Assembly (NCBI GenBank): GCA_035503715.1
Contig: DATJTE010000210.1
Span: forward strand, 1-11,898
Reading direction: 5' to 3'
DNA: 11,898 bases
Source: OAS926 sp035503715
GTDB lineage: Bacteria; Pseudomonadota; Alphaproteobacteria; Rhizobiales; Rhizobiaceae
In this document: positions 1 to 5,942 of the stretch, piece after piece
How the letters are laid out: every line of letters starts with the position of its first letter
Numbering within the stretch: the stretch's first letter is position 1
Made by a program: the position numbers and the translations under genes
The notes under the pieces: generated by a model
The model's database searches: none
What the model saw: the letters and a program-made list of their open reading frames with translations, nothing else
Told to the model about the DNA's origin: nothing

Positions 1-114
1 CGGCTGGAGGAGGCGACAGGCCTCTCCATCCTTGCGCCGGGCTTCCCCGCGGAGATGATCGACGACGAAGCGGAGGAGGAAGGCTACGAAATTGTGCGTG
101 GCGGACGCGCTTAG
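1..114 (+). CDS. C-terminal end of an unidentified protein (partial)
   Basis: Reading frame 1 is open from the window edge to a TAG at 112-114 and gives the last 37 residues of a protein that begins outside the window. The fragment is acidic in the middle (IDDEAEEEGYE) and ends in a basic GGRA. The codons are GC-rich like those of the surrounding genes, which supports real coding. I do not recognise the family from so short a tail and assign no function. A possible weak terminator lies about 50 bp downstream (164-191). Confidence 0.55.
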   Translation, partial: RLEEATGLSILAPGFPAEMIDDEAEEEGYEIVRGGRA

Positions 115-163
115 TCGACTCTCTTCTGGCCGGGAACAGAAATTCATGTAATCCATTATGGTT

Positions 164-191
164 ACGCGGTGGGGCGTGCCGCGCGTTTTTT
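164..191 (+). terminator. Weak hairpin plus T-run, possible terminator of the partial gene
   Basis: ACGCG (164-168) pairs with CGCGT (182-186) and is followed directly by five more T residues (187-191). An alternative pairing is CGCGG/CCGCG (165-169/179-183). The stem is only 5 bp with a long loop, so this is a weak call. It lies 14 nt upstream of the histone-like start codon. It could therefore end the upstream transcript, or simply be part of that gene's leader. Confidence 0.28.
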
Positions 192-205
192 CTCGAGGAT
201 CAATC

Positions 206-838
206 ATGGCCAAGAAACCGGCAGCGAAGAAGACGAAACCTGCGAGCGCGAAGCGCTCGGCGAGTGCAAAGAGGCCAGCGGCGAAGAAGTCCGTCGCGGC
301 CAAGAAACCAGCGGCGAAAAAAGCGGCGGCGAAGAAGCCCGCAGTGAAGAAGACTGCCGCATCCCGGAAACCGGCAGCTAAGAAGACAGCGGCCCGCAAG
401 CCCGCAGCGAAGAAGACAGCCGCAAAGGCCTCCGCACGCAAGAGCACCGCGAAGGCTCCTGCCCGCAAGGCTGCCGCGAAATCGTCGGCACGCCGCACCA
501 CCGCAAAGGCGGCAGCGCGCAAGCCAGCGGCGAAATCACCCGCGCGCCGGACAGCGGCCAAGGCTCCCGCACGCAGGTCTGCAGCGAAGAGTTCAGCGGC
601 ACGTGCACGGCCGGCTGCAAAGCCGAGAACCGCAGCGCGCGCGGCGAAGCCGAAGCGCACGGTAACCACGCGCGTGAAGGAAGCCGCGACCACGGTAGTC
701 GAGACGGCGGTGGGGGCAGCGGTCGGCGCCGCGTCGCTCGTAGCGTCGGCGACGGGACTTGGCGGCAACGACAACCAGCCGGAAGAAGCAGCGCCTGCTC
801 CGATGGCGGAACCGAGCACCGAGCCGTCAGCGAGCTGA
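206..838 (+). CDS. Histone H1-like Lys/Ala/Arg-rich DNA-binding protein
   Basis: This is a 210-residue protein built almost wholly from short (P)AAKK, ARK and ARR units. Residues 1-75 are mostly Lys-based (PAAKK, repeated) and residues 76-150 shift to Arg-containing units (SARR, PARK). It has no Phe, Tyr, Trp, His or Cys. A non-repetitive C-terminus follows. Residues about 160-186 are hydrophobic and small-residue rich (ETAVGAAVGAASLVASATG), and the last 24 residues are acidic and Pro-rich. Such compositions are known in bacterial H1-like proteins (Hc1/AlgP-type tails) thought to bind and compact DNA. The nucleoid role here is inference from composition. I chose the ATG at 206 because GAGGAT (195-200) precedes it by 5 nt and MAKKPAAKK is the natural repeat start. 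An upstream ATG at 158 would add 16 unrelated residues. The gene converges with the GST on the other strand. Confidence 0.82.
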   Translation: MAKKPAAKKTKPASAKRSASAKRPAAKKSVAAKKPAAKKAAAKKPAVKKTAASRKPAAKKTAARKPAAKKTAAKASARKSTAKAPARKAAAKSSARRTTAKAAARKPAAKSPARRTAAKAPARRSAAKSSAARARPAAKPRTAARAAKPKRTVTTRVKEAATTVVETAVGAAVGAASLVASATGLGGNDNQPEEAAPAPMAEPSTEPSAS

Positions 839-853
839 GGCGGTATAGATCAC

Positions 854-880
854 TCCCCGCGCGTCACGAGCGCGCGGGGA
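854..880. terminator. GC-rich hairpin between convergent genes
   Basis: A perfect 10-bp stem, TCCCCGCGCG (854-863) with CGCGCGGGGA (871-880), closes a 7-nt loop. It lies 15 bp after the histone-like gene stop and overlaps the last codons and TGA of the convergent GST gene. Neither side has a clear U-run, so it is either a factor-assisted bidirectional terminator or a 3'-end stabilising hairpin. The inverted repeat is directly visible; its function is inferred from position. Confidence 0.5.
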
Positions 881-1577
881 TGTTCAGGCCTCTCTGCACG
901 GCCGGCCGCGCAAGGCCGCGCTCGAGCCAGGCGGCGACACGCGGGAATGTGTCGAACTCGACCAGTTCCCGCGCGTCATAGAAGCCGATCAAATTGCGCA
1001 CCCAGCCCAGCATCGAAATGTCGGCGATCGAATAGTCGTCCATGATCCAGTCGCGGCCCCCGTCACCACCCCCGAGCCGCGTCTCGATGACGCCGAGCAG
1101 GCGCTTCGACTCGTCGCGGTAACGGTTGAGAGGGCGTTTGTCCTCGACCTCCCTGCCGGCGAATTTGTGGAAGAATCCGATCTGGCCGAACATCGGTCCG
1201 ATCGAAGCCATCTGGAAGAACACCCACTGCATGGTCTCGTAGCGCCCGATCGCATCGGTCGGCATCAGTTTGCCGGTCTTTTCGGCGAGATAGATCAGGA
1301 TCGCGCCGGATTCGAACAGGCCGATCGGCTTGCCGTCCGGGCCATTGGGATCGACGATTGCCGGGATCTTGCCGTTCGGGTTGAGCGAGAGGAATTCGGG
1401 CGTCCAGCTCTCGTTCTTCGAGATGTTCACGGCATGCGGCTCATACGGCACGCCCAGTTCTTCGAGCGCGATCGACACCTTCACGCCATTTGGCGTCGGG
1501 AACGAATAGAGCTGGATTCGGTCGGGATGCTGCGCGGGCCAGCGCTTGGCGATCGGAAAGGCGGAAAGGTCGGCCAT
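864..1577 (-). CDS. Glutathione S-transferase, Nu class (YfcG/YghU-like)
   Basis: This 237-residue protein has a thioredoxin-fold N-domain (about residues 20-105) and an all-helical GST C-domain (about 110-230). The N-domain shows LYSFPTPNG at 23-31. The Thr-Pro-Asn-Gly there is the pattern I recall in YfcG/YghU, whose members bind glutathione or its disulfide and act as disulfide-bond reductases. Next come NPNGKIPAI, with the cis-proline at residue 72, and FESGAILIYLAEKTG (88-102), with Glu89-Ser90 as the usual glutathione-binding pair. A cytoplasmic thiol/disulfide oxidoreductase role is likely; the substrate is unknown. GGGGA lies 6 nt before the ATG at 1577. It is 142 bp downstream of the NodE-like gene on the same strand, with a hairpin between them, so co-transcription is uncertain. 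The 3' end runs into the hairpin at 854-880. Confidence 0.88.
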   Translation of the reverse strand: MADLSAFPIAKRWPAQHPDRIQLYSFPTPNGVKVSIALEELGVPYEPHAVNISKNESWTPEFLSLNPNGKIPAIVDPNGPDGKPIGLFESGAILIYLAEKTGKLMPTDAIGRYETMQWVFFQMASIGPMFGQIGFFHKFAGREVEDKRPLNRYRDESKRLLGVIETRLGGGDGGRDWIMDDYSIADISMLGWVRNLIGFYDARELVEFDTFPRVAAWLERGLARPAVQRGLNIPARS

Positions 1578-1671
1578 GAATGTCCCCGGCGATGTATGAA
1601 GTTGACAGTTACTGGAAGGTTTCCCGGGACCTATGCACTCAACCGCCTCGGATCAAGCGCTGGCTCGATAA

Positions 1672-1690
1672 GATCGCCGTACCGGCGATC
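1672..1690 (-). terminator. Inverted repeat downstream of the NodE-like gene
   Basis: GATCGCCG (1672-1679) and CGGCGATC (1683-1690) form a perfect 8-bp stem with a 3-nt loop, 29 bp beyond the stop of the beta-ketoacyl synthase on the minus strand. On that strand it is followed by TTATCGAG, not a true U-run. It could end or attenuate the acyl carrier/synthase transcript before the GST gene. Confidence 0.3.
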
Positions 1691-1719
1691 AATCGCGCGT
1701 GAACGGGATTGCCGTGCGA

Positions 1720-2931
1720 TCAGAGCGGCTTGAAGGCAACGACGGCATTGGTGCCGCCAAAGGCAAAGCCGTTGCTGATTGCAGCGCGAACGGTACGTTT
1801 CTTCGCGACGTTCGGCGTCACGTCGAGATCGCACTCCGGATCCTTCTCGCGATAGCTCGCCGTCGGCGGCACGATCCCCTCGCGCAAGGCGCCGAGGCAG
1901 GCGATCATCTCGATTGCGCCCGATGCCCCCATACAATGCGCATGCATCGATTTGGTCGAGGAGACGGAGAGGCTGTCGGCATGCTTGCCGAACACGCGTC
2001 GGATCGCCTTGGTCTCGATCTCGTCATTGGCCTTGGTGCCGGTGCCATGCGCGTTGATATAGTCGATGTCCTCCGGCGCCAGGCCGGCATCGTCGAGGCA
2101 GGCCTGCATCGCGGCGGCTGGACCTTCGATCGTCGGCGAGACGATGTCCGACGCGTCAGCCGACGAGCCGGCGCCGGCAAACTCAGCGAGGATCGTCGCC
2201 CCACGCGCCTGCGCATGCTCCAGAGTTTCCATGACGGCGATGCCGGCGCCCTCGCCGATCATCAGGCCGTCACGGTCGGCCGAGAAGGGACGGCATACTT
2301 CGCGCGCCACTGCGCGCAGCGCCTCCCAGCCTTTGAGCACGCCAAAGACGAGCGGCGCGTCGGTGCCGCCGGCGAGCATGATGTCCGCACGGCCAAGCCT
2401 GATCTGGTCCGCCGCAGCCGAAAAGGCGTGGTTCGATGACGCGCAGGCCGAGCTGACGCCAAAGGCGGGGCCCTTCAGCCCATATTGCATCGACACCTGC
2501 CCCGTCGGAGCGCTCGGCATGATGCGCGGCACGGTGAAAACAGTCGCCCGGGCGCGGCCGTCCACCAGCAGTGAGCGATAATTTTCGTCAGCGCACTCGG
2601 CGCCGAAGATACCTGTGCCGACGATCGCACCAACACGGCCGGCGTTTTTCTCATCGACTTCGACGCCCGACTGCTTCAGCGCTTCGCCAGCAGCAATGAT
2701 CGCCAGCAGGCTGAAGCGGTCCATCGTGATCAGACGCTTGCGATCGAGCCCGTGGTCGGGAAGTTCCTTGATCTCCGCTCCGAGGCGGTGCTTCACATCG
2801 TGGATGGGCGCGTTTGTGATCTCGCTGACGCCGACCTTGCCGGCTTTCATCGAATCCCAGATATCTCCGGCATTCGTGCCGAGCGCGCATAGGCCGCCAA
2901 TGCCCGTGATGACGATCCGCTGGCGCGCCAT
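1720..2931 (-). CDS. Beta-ketoacyl-ACP synthase, NodE-like (FabF/KAS II family)
   Basis: A 403-residue condensing enzyme with the complete thiolase-fold layout. The nucleophile Cys163 is in SSACASSNHA, His295 is in NAHGTGTKAND, and His332 is in KSMHAHCMGA with Lys327 just before it. The C-terminus has the usual FGGTNAVVAF. It should catalyse decarboxylative condensation of malonyl-ACP with an acyl primer in the cytoplasm. From memory of the rhizobial NodE sequence, several stretches match it better than housekeeping FabF: GGLCALGT near the N-terminus, MDRFSLLA at 70-77, LGRADIMLAGGTDAPLV at 179-195 and CDLDVTPNVA at 367-376. The gene follows its acyl carrier protein by 10 bp, the nodFE order. 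Hence I call it NodE-like without giving the symbol, because no other nod gene is visible. The start at 2931 (MARQRIVITG) matches the family; an upstream in-frame ATG at 3003 would overlap the acyl carrier gene and is rejected. Confidence 0.9.
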   Translation of the reverse strand: MARQRIVITGIGGLCALGTNAGDIWDSMKAGKVGVSEITNAPIHDVKHRLGAEIKELPDHGLDRKRLITMDRFSLLAIIAAGEALKQSGVEVDEKNAGRVGAIVGTGIFGAECADENYRSLLVDGRARATVFTVPRIMPSAPTGQVSMQYGLKGPAFGVSSACASSNHAFSAAADQIRLGRADIMLAGGTDAPLVFGVLKGWEALRAVAREVCRPFSADRDGLMIGEGAGIAVMETLEHAQARGATILAEFAGAGSSADASDIVSPTIEGPAAAMQACLDDAGLAPEDIDYINAHGTGTKANDEIETKAIRRVFGKHADSLSVSSTKSMHAHCMGASGAIEMIACLGALREGIVPPTASYREKDPECDLDVTPNVAKKRTVRAAISNGFAFGGTNAVVAFKPL

Positions 2932-2941
2932 ATGTGCCGGG

Positions 2942-3202
2942 TCAGGCCTTTGCGGCCTTCGCGTCCACCAGCTTGCGAACAGCGGCGACGATGTCGCCGA
3001 CATTCTTCAGCTGGCTCCACGCCTCGACCGTGTTCATCTCGATCTCGATGCCATAGGCCTCTTCGAGGTCGAAAACGATCTCGGTCAGTTCAAGGGAGTG
3101 GATGCCAAGCTCGGTCAGCTCGGTTTCCGGGGTGATCTCGTTGTCGGTCTCGGCGTGTGCCTTGATCTTTTCGATGATGTCGGCAGCGAGCTGGTCGGCC
3201 AT
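2942..3202 (-). CDS. Acyl carrier protein, NodF-like
   Basis: An 86-residue acidic acyl carrier protein. The phosphopantetheine attachment serine is Ser36 in LGIHSLELTE, at the same position as in E. coli AcpP, but the residue before it is His35 instead of the near-universal Asp. Helix II (EIVFDLEEAYGIEIEMN, 41-57) and NTVEAWSQLKNVGDIV (57-72) resemble NodF as I recall it more than housekeeping AcpP or AcpXL. It should carry acyl chains for the NodE-like synthase encoded just downstream. The natural product could be an unusual fatty acyl group, but this is inference. The start at 3202 is supported by AGGA about 8 nt upstream and by ACP-like length. The frame extends to 3268, which would add 22 residues unlike any ACP. 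It is transcribed divergently from ureD. Confidence 0.88.
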   Translation of the reverse strand: MADQLAADIIEKIKAHAETDNEITPETELTELGIHSLELTEIVFDLEEAYGIEIEMNTVEAWSQLKNVGDIVAAVRKLVDAKAAKA

Positions 3203-3279
3203 GCTTACGTCCTGAACTCTTGTTGCCACTCTTATAGTTGCCAGGCGCCGATCCCCCTTGAACCGCACCCCAATCCCTC

Positions 3280-3313
3280 AAAAAACGCCCTTTCGCGGCA
3301 GAAATGCGAGGGC
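3280..3313 (-). terminator. Terminator-like hairpin in the 5' leader of the acyl carrier gene
   Basis: On the minus strand GCCCTCGC (3313-3306) pairs with GCGAAAGGGC (3296-3287), leaving a 2-nt AA bulge and a 9-nt loop. One G then precedes six T residues (complement of A at 3280-3285). This is the form of an intrinsic terminator. It lies about 78 nt upstream of the acyl carrier start and just downstream of a promoter-like sequence. No minus-strand gene lies before it in the window, so it may act as a leader attenuator or stop antisense transcription from ureD. Confidence 0.38.
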
Positions 3314-3321
3314 AGACAGCC

Positions 3322-3350
3322 TCTATAGGAACCAAATCGGCGGGAGGCAA
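3322..3350 (-). promoter_or_regulatory. Candidate sigma-70-type promoter for the acyl carrier/synthase pair
   Basis: Read on the minus strand, TTGCCT (3350-3345) is separated by exactly 17 nt from TATAGA (3327-3322). Each hexamer matches the consensus at 4 of 6 positions. Transcription would start near 3315, immediately before the terminator-like hairpin, giving a leader of about 112 nt before the ATG at 3202. Position and spacing favour it; the modest match keeps confidence low. Confidence 0.3.
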
Positions 3351-3416
3351 CACTGGACCGGGCCATATTGAGGCAGGGCCTCGACAAAGCCCGCCCAAGC
3401 CTTAACGTCGCGCCAA
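3351..3416 (+). promoter_or_regulatory. Upstream region of ureD with a short dyad
   Basis: This is the ureD-proximal part of the divergent intergenic region. GAGGC (3370-3374) and GCCTC (3378-3382) form a small dyad with a 3-nt centre, extendable by one wobble and one A-T pair to 3368-3384. I find no convincing sigma-70 hexamers and no sigma-54 -24/-12 element. No Shine-Dalgarno is clear before the ureD ATG. The urease promoter is presumably here but cannot be pinned down. Confidence 0.2.
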
Positions 3417-4256
3417 ATGCTGTCCCGACTTGAGGCCCCGCAATCCGAAGCCTTGCAGCGCGTCGCCGCGCGCGGGCGGCTCGGCGTCCGCCTTGCCCAC
3501 GGGCGAAGCCGTGTCGCCACGCTCGGCCAGGAGGGCGCGGCAAATATCCGGATGCCGAAGACGGTTTCCGGTCCGCTGGAAGCGGTGCTGATCAACACGG
3601 CCGGCGGGCTGACCGGCGGCGATCGCCTCGCCTGGGAAATCGACGTCGGCGAAGCTGCTGCCGCGACCGTCACCACGCAGGCCAGCGAAAAAGTCTACCG
3701 AGCCTCGTCCGGCGTGGCAGAGGTCGAATGCCGGCTCACGGTCGGATCGGCTGCGCGGCTCGCATGGCTGCCGCAGGAGACGATCGTCTTCGACCGTTCC
3801 GCCTTTTCGCGGCGGCTGGAGGTTAATCTAGCAAAAGATGCCGAAGCGCTGATCGTCGAAGCGACCGTGTTCGGCAGACTGTCGATGGGCGAGCGGACCA
3901 AAACGGCGCTGTTCCGCGACCGCTGGCGCATACGACAGTCCGGAAAGCTCATACATGCCGAGAATTTCGCGATCGGACCGAACGTCGGCGCGACCCTTGC
4001 CCGAAGCGCGGGGATGGGCGGCTGCCATGCCATGGCGACGGTTCTTCTCGTATGTCGCGACGCCGGAGATCGTCTCGGCGAGGTTCGCGTGATCCTCGGC
4101 GACGCCGGCGCGGCGAGCGCCTGGACCGTTGGCGGGTCTGGCAAGCTTCTTGCGAGGCTTGTCGCCGAAGACAGCTATTCGCTGCGGCGCACGCTCGTGC
4201 CGCTGATCGAATTGCTCAACGGACGGGCAGGCCTGCCCAAAGTCTGGTCACTCTAG
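3417..4256 (+). CDS. ureD: Urease accessory protein UreD
   Basis: A 279-residue UreD (UreH) homologue, close to the usual length. It is the scaffold that binds apo-urease and recruits UreF and UreG so that nickel can reach the active site. Family signatures are visible: NTAGGLTGGD at 60-69, QASEKVYR at 88-95 and WLPQETIVFDRS at 117-128, all in the beta-rich core. It is the first gene of the plus-strand urease cluster and is followed by ureA after 21 bp. The start at the ATG 3417 gives an N-terminus (SRLEAPQSEALQRVAARG) reasonable for alphaproteobacterial UreD, but no strong Shine-Dalgarno precedes it, so another start within a few codons remains possible. Confidence 0.93.
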   Translation: MLSRLEAPQSEALQRVAARGRLGVRLAHGRSRVATLGQEGAANIRMPKTVSGPLEAVLINTAGGLTGGDRLAWEIDVGEAAAATVTTQASEKVYRASSGVAEVECRLTVGSAARLAWLPQETIVFDRSAFSRRLEVNLAKDAEALIVEATVFGRLSMGERTKTALFRDRWRIRQSGKLIHAENFAIGPNVGATLARSAGMGGCHAMATVLLVCRDAGDRLGEVRVILGDAGAASAWTVGGSGKLLARLVAEDSYSLRRTLVPLIELLNGRAGLPKVWSL

Positions 4257-4277
4257 GTCACGTCACTCGGGTCCCGC

Positions 4278-4580
4278 ATGAATCTGACGCCACGCGAAAA
4301 GGACAAGCTGCTGGTCGCGATGGCGGCGATCGTGGCGCGCAAGCGGCTGGAGCGCGGCGTCAAGCTCAACCATCCAGAGGCGATCGCGCTGATCACCGAC
4401 TTCGTCGTCGAAGGCGCGCGCGATGGGCGCACCGTTGCCGAGCTGATGGAGACCGGCGCGCATGTCGTCACCCGCGCGCAGGTGATGGACGGCATCGCCG
4501 AGATGATCCACGACGTGCAGGTCGAGGCGACCTTTCCCGACGGCACCAAACTCGTCACCGTGCACGAACCGATACGTTAG
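4278..4580 (+). CDS. ureA: Urease gamma subunit UreA
   Basis: Exactly 100 residues, the standard length of the small gamma subunit in bacteria with three-part urease. Diagnostic segments are MNLTPREKDKLL at the N-terminus, GVKLNHPEAIALI at 27-39, EGARDGRTVAELM at 45-57 and VQVEATFPDGTKLVTVHEPI near the C-terminus. It forms the (UreABC)3 cytoplasmic enzyme that hydrolyses urea to ammonia and carbamate. It lies directly after ureD and is separated from ureB by two inserted genes. The ribosome binding site is weak. The stop codon overlaps an AGGAG that serves the next gene. Confidence 0.97.
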   Translation: MNLTPREKDKLLVAMAAIVARKRLERGVKLNHPEAIALITDFVVEGARDGRTVAELMETGAHVVTRAQVMDGIAEMIHDVQVEATFPDGTKLVTVHEPIR

Positions 4581-4589
4581 GAGCGCGAA

Positions 4590-4844
4590 ATGCTGGAGAT
4601 CAGACCGAATTGCGAATGCTGCGACAAGGATCTGCCGCCGGAAAGCGCTGAGGCGCGCATCTGCACCTTCGAGTGCACCTTTTGTGCGACGTGCGCCGAC
4701 ACTGTCCTCAATGGCACCTGCCCGAACTGTGGCGGCAATTTCACCGCGCGGCCGATCCGCCCGGCGGCGATGCTAAAGAAATATCCGGCCTCAACCAAGC
4801 GCGTGCTCAAGGCCGAAGGCTGCGCGCCACAGAAGGCGGCCTGA
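4590..4844 (+). CDS. DUF1272 family small Cys-rich (zinc-ribbon-like) protein
   Basis: An 84-residue protein with ten cysteines, at 8, 10, 11, 25, 29, 32, 35, 44, 47 and 78. The spacing (NCECC, CTFECTFCATC, CPNCGG) predicts one or two metal-binding knuckles. The sequence matches my memory of DUF1272, a family without established function. A Shine-Dalgarno (AGGAG) overlaps the ureA stop codon, so translation is probably coupled to ureA. The location between ureA and hupE/ureJ suggests a link to urease expression or metal handling, but this is association only. There is no signal peptide, so it is predicted to be cytoplasmic. Confidence 0.85.
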   Translation: MLEIRPNCECCDKDLPPESAEARICTFECTFCATCADTVLNGTCPNCGGNFTARPIRPAAMLKKYPASTKRVLKAEGCAPQKAA

Positions 4845-4857
4845 GCCAGGAAGGGAT

Positions 4858-5454
4858 ATGACAATGCTGAAGAAACTCGCCCTCGCCGCAACCGCGCTGG
4901 CCCTGTCCAGCCTGCCGGCCTTCGCGCACCTTGATCCGGCCGAGCACGGCTCGTTTGCCGCCGGCTTCTCGCATCCGCTCTTTGGCATGGATCACATCCT
5001 CGCCATGGTTGCCGTCGGCCTCTGGGCTGCGCTGCTCGGTGGCCGTTCGGTCTGGCTCGTTCCGACCGCATTTGTCGGGACGATGATGGCTGGTTTCGCC
5101 GTCGCGCTCTCGGGCCTCGGCCTGCCCTTCGTCGAACCGGTCGTCGCGGCGTCGGTCGTCGTGCTCGGCTTGCTTACCCTCGTGGCGCTGCAGGTGCCGA
5201 CCGCGGTTGGCATGGTGATGGTCGGCTTCTTCGCCTTCTTCCACGGTTATGCGCATGGCGGCGAACTCGGCGAGGCGGGCGCGCTTTCGTTCTCTGCCGG
5301 CTTTGCCATTGCGACGGCGCTGCTTCATGCAGTCGGCATCGCCCTCGGCCTCGGCATGGGCAGGATCGCCGGCGGCGCGACCGGCCGCTGGATCACGCGC
5401 TTCGCCGGCGGTCTCACCGCGCTCGGCGGTCTCTGGATCGTGGCAGGCGCCTGA
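4858..5454 (+). CDS. ureJ: HupE/UreJ family membrane protein, probable nickel transporter
   Basis: A 198-residue membrane protein with a cleavable-looking signal (MLKKLALAATALALSSLPAFA) that would leave His24 as the first mature residue. The HupE/UreJ signature follows: H24, H30, GFSHPLFGMDHILAM with His39-Pro40 and Asp45-His46, then about six hydrophobic segments with small residues. Members are regarded as nickel permeases or nickel-supply proteins for urease and hydrogenase; several metal-ligand His/Asp residues lie in the first part. Position inside a urease operon favours UreJ over HupE. Two starts are close: ATG 4858 and ATG 4864. The AGGAAGGG at 4848-4855 is better placed for 4864, which would give MLKKLAL. 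The stop is 2 bp before the ureB start. Confidence 0.88.
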   Translation: MTMLKKLALAATALALSSLPAFAHLDPAEHGSFAAGFSHPLFGMDHILAMVAVGLWAALLGGRSVWLVPTAFVGTMMAGFAVALSGLGLPFVEPVVAASVVVLGLLTLVALQVPTAVGMVMVGFFAFFHGYAHGGELGEAGALSFSAGFAIATALLHAVGIALGLGMGRIAGGATGRWITRFAGGLTALGGLWIVAGA

Positions 5455-5456
5455 TC

Positions 5457-5789
5457 ATGGCGAAGCTGATGGCGGACGGCTTTGTCCCCGGCCAAGTGAT
5501 CACCGCGCCGGGCGAGATCGAACTCAATACAGGCGCAAAGACCGTCACCCTGAAGGTTGCGAACACCGGCGACCGCCCGATCCAGGTCGGCAGCCACTAT
5601 CATTTCTTCGAGACGAACGAGGCTTTGCGCTTCGACCGCGACCGGGCGCGCGGCATGCGGCTCGACATTGCGGCCGGCACTGCGGTGCGCTTCGAACCTG
5701 GGCAGGAGCGTGACGTGACGCTCGTGCCATTCGGCGGCAGGCGCGAAGTCTACGGTTTTCAGCAGAAGGTCATGGGGAAGCTTGATTGA
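5457..5789 (+). CDS. ureB: Urease beta subunit UreB
   Basis: A 110-residue beta subunit, a few residues longer than the usual ~101-105. Signature stretches are GEIELNTG at 19-26, VANTGDRPIQVGSHYHFFETN at 34-54 (His47 and His49 in the conserved turn), ALRFDR, GMRLDI, and RFEPGQERDVTLVPFGG with KVMGKL near the end. It packs with UreA and UreC in the enzyme. The ATG at 5457 lies 2 bp after the hupE/ureJ stop, implying translational coupling; an internal ATG at 5469 (MADGFVPGQ) would give a length nearer the family norm. ureB is followed by a 153-bp gap and two unrelated genes before ureC, an unusual split. Confidence 0.97.
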   Translation: MAKLMADGFVPGQVITAPGEIELNTGAKTVTLKVANTGDRPIQVGSHYHFFETNEALRFDRDRARGMRLDIAAGTAVRFEPGQERDVTLVPFGGRREVYGFQQKVMGKLD

Positions 5790-5870
5790 GAATAGTGCCG
5801 GCGGCGCCGCTCGCCCTGGAGAAGGATCGCAATTCGCGCGCGACTTGCCGAGACGTGCGGGCCTCACCGC

Positions 5871-5927
5871 CGGTTGCAAACCGACACCGAGCTTTAACTC
5901 GAATGCGGCCAAAACACGCTGCATTCG
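5871..5927. promoter_or_regulatory. Two dyads in the gap between ureB and the lprI-like gene
   Basis: In the largest gap of the urease cluster (5790-5942), CGGTT-GCA-AACCG (5871-5883) and a wider CGAATGC/GCATTCG pair (5900-5906/5921-5927, 14-nt centre) lie in the 75 bp before the lprI-like start. The second is followed by TTT. They could be an operator, an mRNA stem that trims or stabilises the polycistronic message, or a weak terminator. I cannot recognise a regulator binding site and find no clear -10/-35 pair. Confidence 0.25.
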
Positions 5928-5942
5928 TTTAGCTAGGAACAT

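Noticed and set aside
133..163. GGAAC-type general stress (EcfG) promoter before the histone-like gene
   Set aside because: GGAAC at 133-137 is present, but the next GTT is 23 nt away instead of about 16-17, and no CGTT occurs at the right distance.
1602..1636. Perfect TTGACA on the plus strand between the GST and ketosynthase genes
   Set aside because: No -10 hexamer lies at a 16-18 nt spacing, and no plus-strand gene follows.
1699..2439. Long open frame on the plus strand antisense to the ketosynthase gene
   Set aside because: It mirrors a high-GC gene with intact catalytic motifs on the minus strand, has an Arg/His/Asp-rich composition typical of antisense frames, and shows no family motif.
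3208..3232. Sigma-54-like TGGCA element upstream of the acyl carrier gene (minus strand)
   Set aside because: The GG is present, but the position expected for the -12 GC reads TC, and the start site would fall at the start codon.
5802..5811. GCGGCGCCGC palindrome after ureB as a terminator
   Set aside because: A self-complementary 10-mer with no loop and no T-run is expected by chance in GC-rich DNA.
5325..5942. Minus-strand open frame covering ureB and the gap before the lprI-like gene
   Set aside because: It lies opposite hupE/ureJ and ureB, which are certain genes. It has no recognisable domain, and its composition fits a shadow frame.
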